In this document: positions 51,504 to 59,794 of the stretch, piece by piece
Layout: every line of letters starts with the position of its first letter
How positions within the stretch are numbered: the stretch's first letter is position 1
NCBI RefSeq assembly: GCF_019130065.1
Contig: NZ_JAHSPG010000003.1
Coordinates: 1 to 64,000 of the forward strand
Source of the DNA: Pinibacter aurantiacus
Lineage (GTDB): Bacteria; Bacteroidota; Bacteroidia; Chitinophagales; Chitinophagaceae
Length of the DNA stretch: 64,000 nucleotides
Direction: 5' to 3'
Position numbers and translations under genes: made by a program
Notes under the pieces: model-generated
Seen by the model: the letters and a program-made list of their open reading frames with translations, nothing else
The model's database searches: none
What the model was told of the DNA's origin: nothing

Positions 51504-52368
51504 AAAACACGCTGTCGGCCAATGCCAGGCTCTGTTGCAGCGCTTTTTTGTTAATTCCCGTTGTAATGTTTTTGCTTTCCAGATAGTTAATGATCCATTC
51601 CATGTCCATGTTTCCTACCAGATCATCATTTGCCATTGGGCAGCCACCAATACCTTTTAGTGCGCCATCAACGCGATAACAACCTGCATTCAGCGCTGCT
51701 TCCAGTTTTTCTTTTCTGTTAAGGGACGTGGAATGCAAATGAATGCCTACCTCATATTTAGGCAACATCTTTATGACATAAGAGGTTAAATCGCTTACCT
51801 GTTGTGCAGTTGCAACGCCTACAGTGTCAGCGAGAGAAATAATTTTAATACCCAATGGTGTCAATTTGTTTATCCATTCTACAACAATGTTTTTGTTATA
51901 CTCATCGCCATATGGATTACCAAAGGCCATTGAAATGTAGACTACCAGCTCTTTGCCTGCTTTCGTACAAATCTCCTGCAATTGCTTCACTGTCTCGAAA
52001 GAGTCTTCGATGGAGCTATTGGTATTACGCATTTGAAATGTAGGGGAAATAGAAAACGGGAATCCCAAATAACTGATAGAATCATATACTGCTGCTTCTT
52101 GCGCCCCACGCACATTTGCAACGATTGCCAATAACTTTGTTTTTGAATTGCTCGTATCAATTTGCCTAACCACCTCTTTCGCATCTGCCATTTGCGGAAT
52201 GGCTTTGGCAGAAACAAAGCTTGTAAAGTCAAGCGTATCGAACCCTACTTTCAAAAGACTATTGATGTATTCAACTTTTATTGAGGTAGGAATAAAATTT
52301 TTCCAGCCCTGCATGGCATCTCGAGGGCACTCTATTAATTTTATTTTCGTAAGATTATTCTGTTGCAC
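51496..52368 (-). CDS. Hydroxymethylglutaryl-CoA lyase
   Basis: The 290-residue TIM-barrel enzyme has ECPRDAMQ (13-20) with the catalytic Arg-Asp pair, the metal-binding GIHLHS (209-213) and the signature Cys243 in GIGGCPMA. This is the HMG-CoA lyase pattern: it cleaves HMG-CoA to acetyl-CoA and acetoacetate in leucine breakdown. No other leucine degradation gene is adjacent. A related DRE-TIM aldolase activity cannot be excluded, but the GGCP motif favours the lyase. Confidence 0.93.
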   Translation of the reverse strand: MQQNNLTKIKLIECPRDAMQGWKNFIPTSIKVEYINSLLKVGFDTLDFTSFVSAKAIPQMADAKEVVRQIDTSNSKTKLLAIVANVRGAQEAAVYDSISYLGFPFSISPTFQMRNTNSSIEDSFETVKQLQEICTKAGKELVVYISMAFGNPYGDEYNKNIVVEWINKLTPLGIKIISLADTVGVATAQQVSDLTSYVIKMLPKYEVGIHLHSTSLNRKEKLEAALNAGCYRVDGALKGIGGCPMANDDLVGNMDMEWIINYLESKNITTGINKKALQQSLALADSVFSN

Positions 52369-52564
52369 TTTATGCTATTGAAACTATTCTAAGTATTTGT
52401 TCTTTACTCACTGAAAATACAAAATTCCCTGAAACTGAGGCAGTAAGGACATTTCACATAAAAAACTTCTTCACACAGGCAACCCGTATCCTTCATTCGC
52501 CGTATTCATTGTTAGTTACCCGCGAAAGCTTCCAATCAAATTTTACCATTAAAATTATCTTTCA

Positions 52565-53431
52565 ATGAAACGAGTATTTCATCATGCTACCGGCATGTCC
52601 GCAGTTTTGTGCATTGCAATGTTGTTTGCAGCATGTTCAAAAGACAGTAACGACAATAACAATAACAACAACACCAAAAAACCTTCTGTCCAAATTATTG
52701 ATAACCCTCAATTTGGAAAAATCCTGGCCGATAGTAATGGTAGAACTTTGTACGTTTTTGCACCAGACGTTAGTGGTCAATCTGCCTGTACCGGTGCTTG
52801 CCTTGTTACGTGGCCCCTATTTAATGTGAAAAATCCATCTGTTTCACAGGGCATTGGCAATAATGATATTGAGGACATTGACCGTACAGACGGTGAAGAC
52901 CAACTTACCTACAAAGGCTGGCCCCTGTACTATTATGTAAGCGACACAAAGCAAGGCGATGTTAAAGGAGATGGCTTGAATGGCCTTTGGTTCGTGGCTA
53001 AACCAGACTACTCGCTTATGGTTGCGAAGGCACAACTCGTGGGTGACGATGGCAAAAACTACAAACACGACTATACAGAAGGAACAGAAGCAACCGTGTA
53101 CATTGTAGACAGCCTGGGTCGTACTATATATGCTTTCACTCCGGACAAGTTCAACAAAAACAATTACACCAAATCTGATTTTAGCAACGACCCTCTTTGG
53201 CCAATCTTCCAGGTTTCATCCGTACAAAGTCTGCCATCATTATTATCAAAAGCAGATTTCGGTTCCATTGATGTGTTTGGCAAGAAACAACTCACATTTA
53301 AAGGATGGCCGTTATATTATTTCGGTAATGACGGAGCGGGCAGCAGAGGTGTAAACAAAGGAATAAGTTTCCCTGCACCCGGCATATGGCCAATTGTAAA
53401 CAACAGTTCAGCTACAGCACCACAACCATAG
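52565..53431 (+). CDS. Lipoprotein with two COG4315-type (Lipoprotein_15) repeats
   Basis: The 288-residue protein has a lipobox FAAC (Cys23) followed by SKDSND and an Asn-rich linker. Then come two related domains: the first with DSNGRTLYVFAPDVSGQSAC and CLVTWPLF, the second with DSLGRTIYAFTPDKF and DPLWPIF. Both contain the LTYKGWPLYYYV/LTFKGWPLYYFG strand. These are the secreted repeats of COG4315/PF03640, found in many bacterial lipoproteins without a settled function. The first repeat has the usual CTGACL cysteine pair; in the second it is replaced by a Cys-free segment. Confidence 0.88.
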   Translation: MKRVFHHATGMSAVLCIAMLFAACSKDSNDNNNNNNTKKPSVQIIDNPQFGKILADSNGRTLYVFAPDVSGQSACTGACLVTWPLFNVKNPSVSQGIGNNDIEDIDRTDGEDQLTYKGWPLYYYVSDTKQGDVKGDGLNGLWFVAKPDYSLMVAKAQLVGDDGKNYKHDYTEGTEATVYIVDSLGRTIYAFTPDKFNKNNYTKSDFSNDPLWPIFQVSSVQSLPSLLSKADFGSIDVFGKKQLTFKGWPLYYFGNDGAGSRGVNKGISFPAPGIWPIVNNSSATAPQP

Positions 53432-53525
53432 TATCCTAGCCGAATTCCAGTATACATTAGCTTTTCCATTTAAAGTCTGAGCAGCTGATCGAGAGATTAG
53501 CTGCTCTTTTTTTGGGGAGGGACGG

Positions 53526-53655
53526 AACGCAGATTTTCATGATTGTCATGATTTGTTATGATTTAAGATTTGAAACCATTGTACTTGTTGGTTTCATGTC
53601 ACAAATTTCAAATCAAAAAATCCCTCTGATCATGACAATCATGAAAATCAGCGTT
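53526..53655. repeat. Inverted repeat, CATGATTGTCATGAT family, copy 1
   Basis: Arms 53526-53552 and 53629-53655 match in reverse complement at 26 of 27 positions. An inner pair GATTTGAAA/TTTCAAATC extends the dyad. The 76-bp spacer differs from that of the copy at 59554-59700. It ends 21 bp before the start of the TsaC/Sua5-type gene. Confidence 0.9.
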
Positions 53656-53676
53656 CCTTCTCTATCTTTGCCCCCA

Positions 53677-54249
53677 ATGGAAAATTTCGATGACGATATA
53701 GAAAAATGCCTCGATGTACTAAGATCGGGCGGAACTATTTTGTACCCTACAGATACGGTTTGGGGGCTCGGCTGCGATGCAACTGATCCTGTTGCTGTAG
53801 ATAAAATATTCGAAGTGAAACAGCGTCCTGCATCTTCAAGCATGATCATTCTGCTGGCAGATGAGCGGGACATCCTGAAATATGTTGCCGGCATTGACTT
53901 GCAGGTATTCGATTATTTAGCAAGTGTAACAAAACCTACCACCGTAATTTACCCCGGCGCCATTGGCCTTGCAGATAATGTTATCAACAAAGATGGCAGT
54001 ATTGGAATACGATTGGTGAAAGATGAATTTTGTAAACACCTGATCAAACGCTTTCGCAAACCGATCGTTTCAACGTCTGCGAATATTTCCGGACAGCCGA
54101 CACCAGCGAAGTTTGCAGATATTGATGAGCGCATAAAAAACAATGTCGACTATGTAGTAAAATATAGACAACATGAAACTGCCGAAGCTGCTGCCTCTGC
54201 GATTGTAAAATGGAACGGTGTGAATGATATTACTATTATAAGAAAATAA
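53677..54249 (+). CDS. L-threonylcarbamoyladenylate synthase (TsaC/Sua5 family)
   Basis: The 190-residue protein begins MENFDDDIEKCLDVLRSGG; I chose ATG 53677 because upstream in-frame codons read through the right arm of a long inverted repeat. It has the YrdC fold motifs TILYPTDTVWGLGCDATD, KQRPASSSMIILL and KPIVSTSANISGQPTP. The enzyme makes threonylcarbamoyl-AMP for the t6A modification of ANN-decoding tRNAs. It lacks the extra Sua5 C-terminal domain, so it is TsaC-like in length. The GT9 gene follows after 11 bp. Confidence 0.93.
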   Translation: MENFDDDIEKCLDVLRSGGTILYPTDTVWGLGCDATDPVAVDKIFEVKQRPASSSMIILLADERDILKYVAGIDLQVFDYLASVTKPTTVIYPGAIGLADNVINKDGSIGIRLVKDEFCKHLIKRFRKPIVSTSANISGQPTPAKFADIDERIKNNVDYVVKYRQHETAEAAASAIVKWNGVNDITIIRK

Positions 54250-54260
54250 AAAGACGAACA

Positions 54261-55268
54261 TTGCCGCAACAATTCTTAGTTATACAAACCGCATTTATTG
54301 GAGACGTAGTTTTGGCTACCGGAATCATTGAAAAACTACATGCTTATTTCCCTGACGCCTCTATTGATTTTTTGGTAAGAAAGGGAAATGAAGGTTTACT
54401 GAAAGGTCATCCCTTCATCAGAGAAACATTGGTTTGGAACAAGAAAGAAGGAAAGCTTCGCAACCTGAAAAAAATGTTGCACATCATCCAGTCAAAAAAA
54501 TACGACAAGGTGATAAACGTTCAGCGCTATGCTGCAACCGGCATTCTCACTGCGTTTTCAGGCGCCAAAGAAAAAATCGGCTACGATAAAAACCCTCTCA
54601 GTTTTTTATTTACTACAAAGGTTAAACATATTTTCAGCGATGCACAACATCCCATTCACGAGATTGATCGCTGCAATGATCTGATAAAACATTTTACGGA
54701 CGATAAAGTTTTTAAGCCAAGACTTTATCCAACTGCAGAAGATGAAAATGCAGTAGCTCAGCATAAACAAGGCGAATACATTTGTGTGGCGCCGGCTTCT
54801 GTGTGGTTCACCAAACAATTTCCTGCAGTAAAATGGATAAGTTTTTTGCAAAAAATCCCAAAGCACATTCAGGTTTACCTTTTGGGAGCTCCTTCTGATA
54901 AAGGCTTGTGCGAAGAAATCATTAATGGCTGCCCGTCTGTAAAAATCACCGACTTAAGTGGCAAACTAAGTTTTCTTCAATCAGCGGCCTTAATGAAAGG
55001 TTCTATAATGAACTATGTAAACGACTCGGCACCTATGCATTTTGCATCTTCTGTAAATGCGCCTGTTGCTGCGGTCTATTGCTCCACTGTTCCATATTTT
55101 GGTTTCGGGCCGCTCTCCGACAAAAAAATCATCATAGAAGTTGAGGAAAAACTCACCTGCCGTCCTTGTGGTATACACGGCTTCAAAGCCTGCCCCTTAA
55201 AGCATTTTAAATGTGCTATGGATATAAGGGATGAGCAATTACTTAGGGAGTTGAGAGTGGAGAGTTGA
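54261..55268 (+). CDS. Glycosyltransferase family 9 (heptosyltransferase-like)
   Basis: The 335-residue protein has the GT9 N-terminus FLVIQTAFIGDVVLATGIIEKL and the donor-site region CVAPASVWFTKQFPAVKW. The segments VNDSAPMHFASSVNAPVAAVYC and FGPLSDK are also typical. It would add a heptose-like sugar to the lipopolysaccharide core at the inner membrane. The start is TTG 54261, 11 bp after the previous stop. The last residues (ELRVES) are encoded by a GAGAGTT-type heptad array that also supplies the TGA stop, so the native C-terminus was probably altered. Confidence 0.9.
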   Translation: MPQQFLVIQTAFIGDVVLATGIIEKLHAYFPDASIDFLVRKGNEGLLKGHPFIRETLVWNKKEGKLRNLKKMLHIIQSKKYDKVINVQRYAATGILTAFSGAKEKIGYDKNPLSFLFTTKVKHIFSDAQHPIHEIDRCNDLIKHFTDDKVFKPRLYPTAEDENAVAQHKQGEYICVAPASVWFTKQFPAVKWISFLQKIPKHIQVYLLGAPSDKGLCEEIINGCPSVKITDLSGKLSFLQSAALMKGSIMNYVNDSAPMHFASSVNAPVAAVYCSTVPYFGFGPLSDKKIIIEVEEKLTCRPCGIHGFKACPLKHFKCAMDIRDEQLLRELRVES

Positions 55269-55395
55269 GAGTGGAGAGTTGCTTGGAAGGACTGATTTAT
55301 TTGCACTTCAGCTTTTCTAATGCAACCGACTCAAAACTCATTACTCATAACTCAGAACCCAAAACTCTCAACTCTCAACTCTCAATTCTCAATTA
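55249..55395. repeat. Heptad repeat pair (GAGAGTT family) overlapping a gene end
   Basis: The left array 55249-55282 (GAGAGTT/GAGAGTG units) begins inside the GT9 coding region. The right array about 55363-55395 is the inverse word ACTCTCA. Pairing is imperfect. It ends 20 bp before the likely CCA transferase start. Confidence 0.8.
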
Positions 55396-55415
55396 ACTTT
55401 ATCTTTGTCCCATCT

Positions 55416-56855
55416 ATGTATATCAATTGCTCGGAAAAAGAATTATTTGTTTTTAAAAAAATTGCACACGCCGCTAAGGACCTGCAAACGCCTTGCTATA
55501 TCATTGGCGGCTTTGTAAGGGATAAAATTATTGGCAGAAAAACAAAGGATGCTGACATTGTTTGCGTAGGAGATGGCATTGATCTGGCACATAAAGTATC
55601 GGAAAGATTCAATCCTAAACCACAGGTTGCTTTCTTCAAAACCTATGGCACTGCGCAGATCAAGCTTGATAATTTTGAAATAGAATTTGTTGGTGCCCGC
55701 AAGGAAAGCTACAAATATCACAGCCGCAATCCGGATGTTCAGCCAGGTACTTTAAAAGATGATCAGGACAGAAGAGATTTTACCATTAATGCACTGGCCG
55801 TAAGTTTGAACGATGAGGACTACGGTGAAATCATTGATCCGTTCAATGGATTGCGTGATCTTCAAAACAAAATAATCAAAACACCGCTCAATCCTGATGC
55901 TACATTCAGCGATGATCCATTGCGAATGATGCGTGCGATTCGTTTCGCTTCACAGCTGAATTTTCAAATTGCGGAAGAAACGCTACAAGGCATTAAAAAT
56001 AATGTTGAGCGCATTCGTATAATTACGCAAGAGCGCATAACCGACGAACTCAATAAAATTTTAGCGAGCAACAAACCATCCATTGGTTTTGATCTGCTTT
56101 ATCAAACAGGCTTGCTGCACATCATCTTCCCTCAAATGGTAGATCTGGCAGGTGCTGAATATATTGACGGCAAAGGGCACAAAGACAATTTTTATCACAC
56201 TTTACAAGTAGTTGACAATATCTCCCATAACACAAATGACTTATGGTTGCGATGGGCGGCAGTGCTCCATGATATCGCGAAGCCTGCAACTAAGAAATTT
56301 GAACAGGGCCACGGCTGGACCTTTCATGGCCACGAAGTTGTAGGAGGCAGAATGGTGCCGAAAATTTTCACCAAATTAAAATTGCCTCAAAACGAAAAGA
56401 TGCGTTTTGTACGCAAAATGGTAGAACTTCATTTAAGGCCCATCAGTTTAACAAAAGAGAATATCACGGACTCCGCTATTCGCCGTTTGTTATTTGATGC
56501 GGGAGATGATATCGAGTCTTTGATGATATTGTGCGAAGCGGATATTACATCTAAGAACAAACAAAAAGTAAAACGCTATCTCGATAATTTCGAATTGGTA
56601 CGCAACCGATTACAACAGGTAGAAGAAAGCGACAGAATCCGCAACTGGCAACCACCTATCACGGGTGAAATGATTATGGAAACTTTCAATTTACGACCAG
56701 GCCGTGAAGTAGGCATTATAAAAGATGCAATAAAAGATGCTATTTTAGACGGAGAAATCGAAAACACTTACGATGCGGCACATTCTTTTATGATAAAAAA
56801 AGCAAATGAAATAGGCATAACGCTAAATGCAGAACGCGGAACGCAGAACGCCTAA
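55416..56855 (+). CDS. CCA tRNA nucleotidyltransferase / poly(A) polymerase family with HD domain
   Basis: The 479-residue protein (start ATG 55416, MYINCSEKELFVFKKIA) has the class II nucleotidyltransferase head GGFVRDKIIGRKTKDADIV, the DDxxRRDFTINALA block, and the RNA-binding DDPLRMMRAIRFA. A metal-dependent HD domain follows with LHDIAKPATK. It adds or repairs the CCA end of tRNA. The frame is open 96 bp further upstream, but that part is repeat-derived. The last dozen residues (TLNAERGTQNA) are encoded by a heptad array which also gives the stop codon, an unusual C-terminus. Confidence 0.92.
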   Translation: MYINCSEKELFVFKKIAHAAKDLQTPCYIIGGFVRDKIIGRKTKDADIVCVGDGIDLAHKVSERFNPKPQVAFFKTYGTAQIKLDNFEIEFVGARKESYKYHSRNPDVQPGTLKDDQDRRDFTINALAVSLNDEDYGEIIDPFNGLRDLQNKIIKTPLNPDATFSDDPLRMMRAIRFASQLNFQIAEETLQGIKNNVERIRIITQERITDELNKILASNKPSIGFDLLYQTGLLHIIFPQMVDLAGAEYIDGKGHKDNFYHTLQVVDNISHNTNDLWLRWAAVLHDIAKPATKKFEQGHGWTFHGHEVVGGRMVPKIFTKLKLPQNEKMRFVRKMVELHLRPISLTKENITDSAIRRLLFDAGDDIESLMILCEADITSKNKQKVKRYLDNFELVRNRLQQVEESDRIRNWQPPITGEMIMETFNLRPGREVGIIKDAIKDAILDGEIENTYDAAHSFMIKKANEIGITLNAERGTQNA

Positions 56856-56958
56856 CGCGTAACGCAAAGAGCAGAGTTCCTGCATTCACCAGCATGCGTT
56901 CAGCGTTAAGCATTCTGCATTAAGCGTTACGCGTTTAACGTTTGACATTTAGCATTTA
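56819..56958. repeat. Heptad array pair (AACGCNN family) overlapping the CCA gene end
   Basis: The left array 56819-56874 is eight 7-nt units (AACGCTA, AATGCAG, AACGCGG, AACGCAG and so on). The right array 56896-56958 is nine units of the inverse word (GCGTTCA, GCGTTAA, GCATTCT and so on). The CCA gene stop TAA is inside the left array. Only 21 bp separate the arms. Confidence 0.88.
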
Positions 56959-57032
56959 GCTTTTCACTATTTTGTTTTATTTTGGGCGGGCAAACGAACG
57001 ATTTTTTGATATTGAATTAATTTTTAGAAATC

Positions 57033-57602
57033 ATGGCTGTTTTAAAATTCAGGATCTATTTCGAAGAAGATGATAGCATTTACAGAGACGTTGTAGTGAA
57101 GCACAAACAAACTTTTTTGGAGCTTCACCAGGTGATATTAAAAGCCTATGAATTTGACAGTAAACACCAGGCTACTTTTTATCGCAGCAATGATCACTGG
57201 CAAAGAGGAAGAGAAATTTCTCTTGAAAAATACAATAAGCCTTACAAGGCTGAGCCATTATTAATGGACGCTACCCTAATTGGTACAGAGATTTTTGACC
57301 CTAATCAAAAATTTATTTACGTATACGATTTTGCGAAGAACTGGACATTCCTGGTTGAGTTGATCAATGTTTCCAAAGAAGAAAACGCTAAACTCACCTA
57401 CCCTGTTGTTATCAGAACGGAAGGCATTGGACCATCCCAATATGGCACCAAAGGAATCGGCGGAGATAAACTTACAGAGATCGAAGAAAAATATGACCTT
57501 ACGAAAGGCGCGGAAGGTTTTGGAGAAGAAGGAGAAGATGATGATACAGATTCAGACTCCAACGAAGAAGAAGAAAGCACCGAAGAAACCGATGATTTTT
57601 AG
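57033..57602 (+). CDS. Plasmid pRiA4b ORF-3-like protein
   Basis: The 189-residue protein starts MAVLKFRIYFEEDDSIYRDV and contains KHKQTFLELHQVILKAYEFD and KFIYVYDFAKNWTFLVELINV. The GIGPSQYGTKG segment completes the pattern of the pRiA4b ORF-3/IS1096 TnpR-like family. The last 40 residues are highly acidic (EEGEDDDTDSDSNEEEE), a tail that is not part of the core domain. Family function is unknown; the name reflects a plasmid source and is not proof of mobility here. No transposase is adjacent. Confidence 0.85.
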   Translation: MAVLKFRIYFEEDDSIYRDVVVKHKQTFLELHQVILKAYEFDSKHQATFYRSNDHWQRGREISLEKYNKPYKAEPLLMDATLIGTEIFDPNQKFIYVYDFAKNWTFLVELINVSKEENAKLTYPVVIRTEGIGPSQYGTKGIGGDKLTEIEEKYDLTKGAEGFGEEGEDDDTDSDSNEEEESTEETDDF

Positions 57603-57645
57603 AGAAGATGCGTTGCATCTCAAAAATTACCACTGAGGCACTAAC

Positions 57646-57690
57646 GACACTAAGTTTCACTAAGGAATTCTCTTTAAGAAACTTAGTGTC
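57646..57690. repeat. Inverted repeat GACACTAAGTTTC, 13-bp arms
   Basis: 57646-57658 and 57678-57690 are exact inverses around a 19-bp loop, part of the CACTAAG word family (also 25181-25205 and 48120-48142). It lies after the pRiA4b-like gene. Confidence 0.8.
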
Positions 57691-57730
57691 AATATCTCTC
57701 CTAAACCAAAGAATTAGGTATCCGAAAGAT

Positions 57731-57772
57731 TTCTAACTTCTAATTCCTAACTTCTAATTCCTAATTTCTATT
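57731..57772. repeat. Heptad array TTCTAAY x6 abutting miaA
   Basis: Six 7-nt units: TTCTAAC, TTCTAAT, TCCTAAC, TTCTAAT, TCCTAAT, TTCTATT. The last three bases, ATT (57770-57772), are the most downstream possible start codon of miaA that keeps the P-loop. An in-frame stop (57755-57757) lies in the array. Confidence 0.85.
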
Positions 57773-58675
57773 CTACCTCACACCGTCATCGTAATCGTTG
57801 GGCCAACGGCTGTTGGAAAAACTTCTTTGGCTATTCACCTGGCAAAAAAGTGTGACACGCCAATTATTTCTGCGGACTCGCGCCAGTGTTTTAATGAAAT
57901 GAATATCGGTGTGGCGAAACCAACTTTGCAACAATTAGAGGAGGTAAAACATTATTTTATCAACTCACACTCTATACATGATGAAGTAAATGCCGCTGTT
58001 TTTGAAGAATATGCCCTCGCCAAAGCGAAGGACATATTTATTACAAAAAATACTACTATAATGGTAGGCGGCACGGGTCTGTATATAGAAGCCTTTTGCG
58101 AAGGCATGGATGAGATTCCAAAAATTTCTCCTGAAGTACGAGAAGCCATCATACAATCATTTGAGCAGAAAGGACTTGAATGGTTGCAAAGTGAAGTACA
58201 AGAAAAAGACCCTGAATACTTTGCAACCGGCGAGCAACACAATCCTCAGCGTCTTATGCGTGCGCTGGAAGTGGTGCTATCTACCGGAAGATCAATCAGA
58301 AGTTTTCAATCAAACATCAAAAAAGAAAGACCTTTTAACATTGTTAAGATTGGTTTACAACTACCTCGTGAAATTCTCTACAGCCAAATCAATACACGTG
58401 TTGATGAAATGATGAACGATGGCTTGCTTGAAGAAGCCTCATCATTATTTTCACAAAGAAATTTGAACGCTTTGCAAACTGTTGGCTACTCTGAGTTGTT
58501 TGAATACATGGAAGGGAAAACAACATTAGAAAAAGCAACAGAACTCATTAAGCAGAACACAAGACGCTACGCGAAAAGACAAATTACCTGGTTTTCCAGA
58601 GACGCAGCCATTCAATGGTTTGCACCCACAAACATCAGCAACATAGAAGATTACGTTTCCAATATCCCGCGATAA
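57770..58675 (+). CDS. miaA: tRNA dimethylallyltransferase MiaA, probable ATT start
   Basis: MiaA adds a dimethylallyl group to A37 of tRNAs reading U-codons. The frame encodes VIVIVGPTAVGKTSLAIHLA (P-loop) followed by DSRQCFNEMNIGVAKPT, the GGTGLYIEAF loop and the C-terminal TRRYAKRQITWFSRD, all conserved. The P-loop is essential, yet no ATG, GTG or TTG lies between the in-frame stop at 57755-57757 and the P-loop. The only start codons left are ATT at 57764 or 57770, both inside a heptad array. From 57770 the protein has 301 residues, a normal length. The next TTG (57827) would delete the P-loop. Alternatively the start was lost and the gene is a recent pseudogene. Confidence 0.82.
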   Translation: MLPHTVIVIVGPTAVGKTSLAIHLAKKCDTPIISADSRQCFNEMNIGVAKPTLQQLEEVKHYFINSHSIHDEVNAAVFEEYALAKAKDIFITKNTTIMVGGTGLYIEAFCEGMDEIPKISPEVREAIIQSFEQKGLEWLQSEVQEKDPEYFATGEQHNPQRLMRALEVVLSTGRSIRSFQSNIKKERPFNIVKIGLQLPREILYSQINTRVDEMMNDGLLEEASSLFSQRNLNALQTVGYSELFEYMEGKTTLEKATELIKQNTRRYAKRQITWFSRDAAIQWFAPTNISNIEDYVSNIPR

Positions 58676-58691
58676 CAAAAGCAGGCCATAT

Positions 58692-59549
58692 ATGAAACAC
58701 ATTACTTACACTTGTGTAATGCTGCTTTGCATTACACCGTGTGTTGCCAACGATTCAACGATTGCAAGCTCTGATACTTCCACTCAGCCTCACCCGGAAT
58801 TAATCAGGCAGGTTAAAAGCACCTCTGTATTTCAGGATGAAATTGCAGATAATCACCGCTATATTATTAATGAAATTGCCAGTTCCGAAAGCTCAGCAAA
58901 CATCCGGTTTCACGGTCATTTCAAAAATCGAAAACTAAATGGCACCTGGAACAGCTGGTACGATTCAGGCATTATCTGCGACTCGGGAAGTTTTAAAAAC
59001 AATATTCCGGATGGCGTCTGGAAAGTGTGGTATCCCAACGGAAACATGCGCTACCTAAGAACTTACAACGCTTTTCGTTACAGCATGGTCCTTAACGAAT
59101 TTGCAAGAAAGGATGGCAGACAAATCAGCTATCCATTAACTACACTTGCGAAGAAGGATATGCCGGCTGCATTCAGACAACTTACTTCTTACTACTCATT
59201 CAATATATCCGGCAATCCTTCAGAAAGAATTTTTCTTCCGGCATTGGTGCAGCAGAATATTAGCTCTCCTTCATACAAACCTCCATTCTTTTCATGCCTT
59301 CAACACGGCTTGTACATGAACTATTTTGAAGATGGCACCGTGCAGGATTCGGGCTATTACACCAACGGCATGCGCAATGGCGTGTGGTTGCTAACCATTG
59401 AAGAAAATGGAAGAAGAATGACATCTGTTGGCAATTATGATAACGGCGTTAAAACAAGAGAATGGAAATGGTATGATGCAAATGGAAGCCTGGTGAGACT
59501 TAGCATTTACAATAGACGAGGCAAATTGATGTTCGAAAAAGATTATTGA
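58692..59549 (+). CDS. Secreted YwqK-like protein with MORN-type repeats
   Basis: The 285-residue protein has a cleavable signal peptide (about residues 1-19) and two clusters of MORN-like strands: RFHGHFKNRKLNGTWNSWYD with GSFKNNIPDGVWKVWYPNG, and later SGYYTNGMRNGVWLLTIE with GVKTREWKWYDANGSL. The pattern matches YwqK-type proteins, a family of unclear function sometimes named as an antitoxin because of a B. subtilis polymorphic toxin pair; no toxin gene is adjacent here. It starts 16 bp after miaA and may be co-transcribed. Confidence 0.78.
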   Translation: MKHITYTCVMLLCITPCVANDSTIASSDTSTQPHPELIRQVKSTSVFQDEIADNHRYIINEIASSESSANIRFHGHFKNRKLNGTWNSWYDSGIICDSGSFKNNIPDGVWKVWYPNGNMRYLRTYNAFRYSMVLNEFARKDGRQISYPLTTLAKKDMPAAFRQLTSYYSFNISGNPSERIFLPALVQQNISSPSYKPPFFSCLQHGLYMNYFEDGTVQDSGYYTNGMRNGVWLLTIEENGRRMTSVGNYDNGVKTREWKWYDANGSLVRLSIYNRRGKLMFEKDY

Positions 59550-59553
59550 GAAA

Positions 59554-59700
59554 GAACGCAGATTTTCATGATTGTCATGATTTGTTATGATTATTGATTT
59601 GAAATTTGAGATTTGAAATTCAGATCGATGAGCCGCTGTATTGAAACTTATATCAAATTTCAAATCATGAAAATCATGACAATCATGAAAATCAGCGTTC
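59554..59700. repeat. Inverted repeat, CATGATTGTCATGAT family, copy 2
   Basis: Arms 59554-59581 and 59673-59700 match in reverse complement at 27 of 28 positions. The arms are the same as those of 53526-53655 but the spacer is different. The element starts 5 bp after the YwqK-like stop. Confidence 0.9.
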
Positions 59701-59794
59701 TCCCTCCGGAAAACATAACAATATGTTCATACATCTTTCGTACATTGTTCTTTACGATTTTATGCTAACGTAAAATCAAAACCTTAGTGAAGAC

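Noticed and set aside
53512-53676. N-terminal extension of the TsaC/Sua5-type protein
   Set aside because: The extra 55 codons read through an inverted-repeat element; homologues begin at the methionine at 53677.
55320-55415. N-terminal extension of the CCA transferase
   Set aside because: The extension is encoded by CTCAACT heptads; conserved sequence begins at 55416.
57033-57602. Mobile element because of the pRiA4b ORF-3/IS1096 name
   Set aside because: The family is widespread on chromosomes and no transposase or terminal repeat accompanies it here.
57827-58675. MiaA starting at TTG 57827
   Set aside because: This start removes the P-loop that is intact in the same frame upstream, so it cannot be the native start of a working enzyme.
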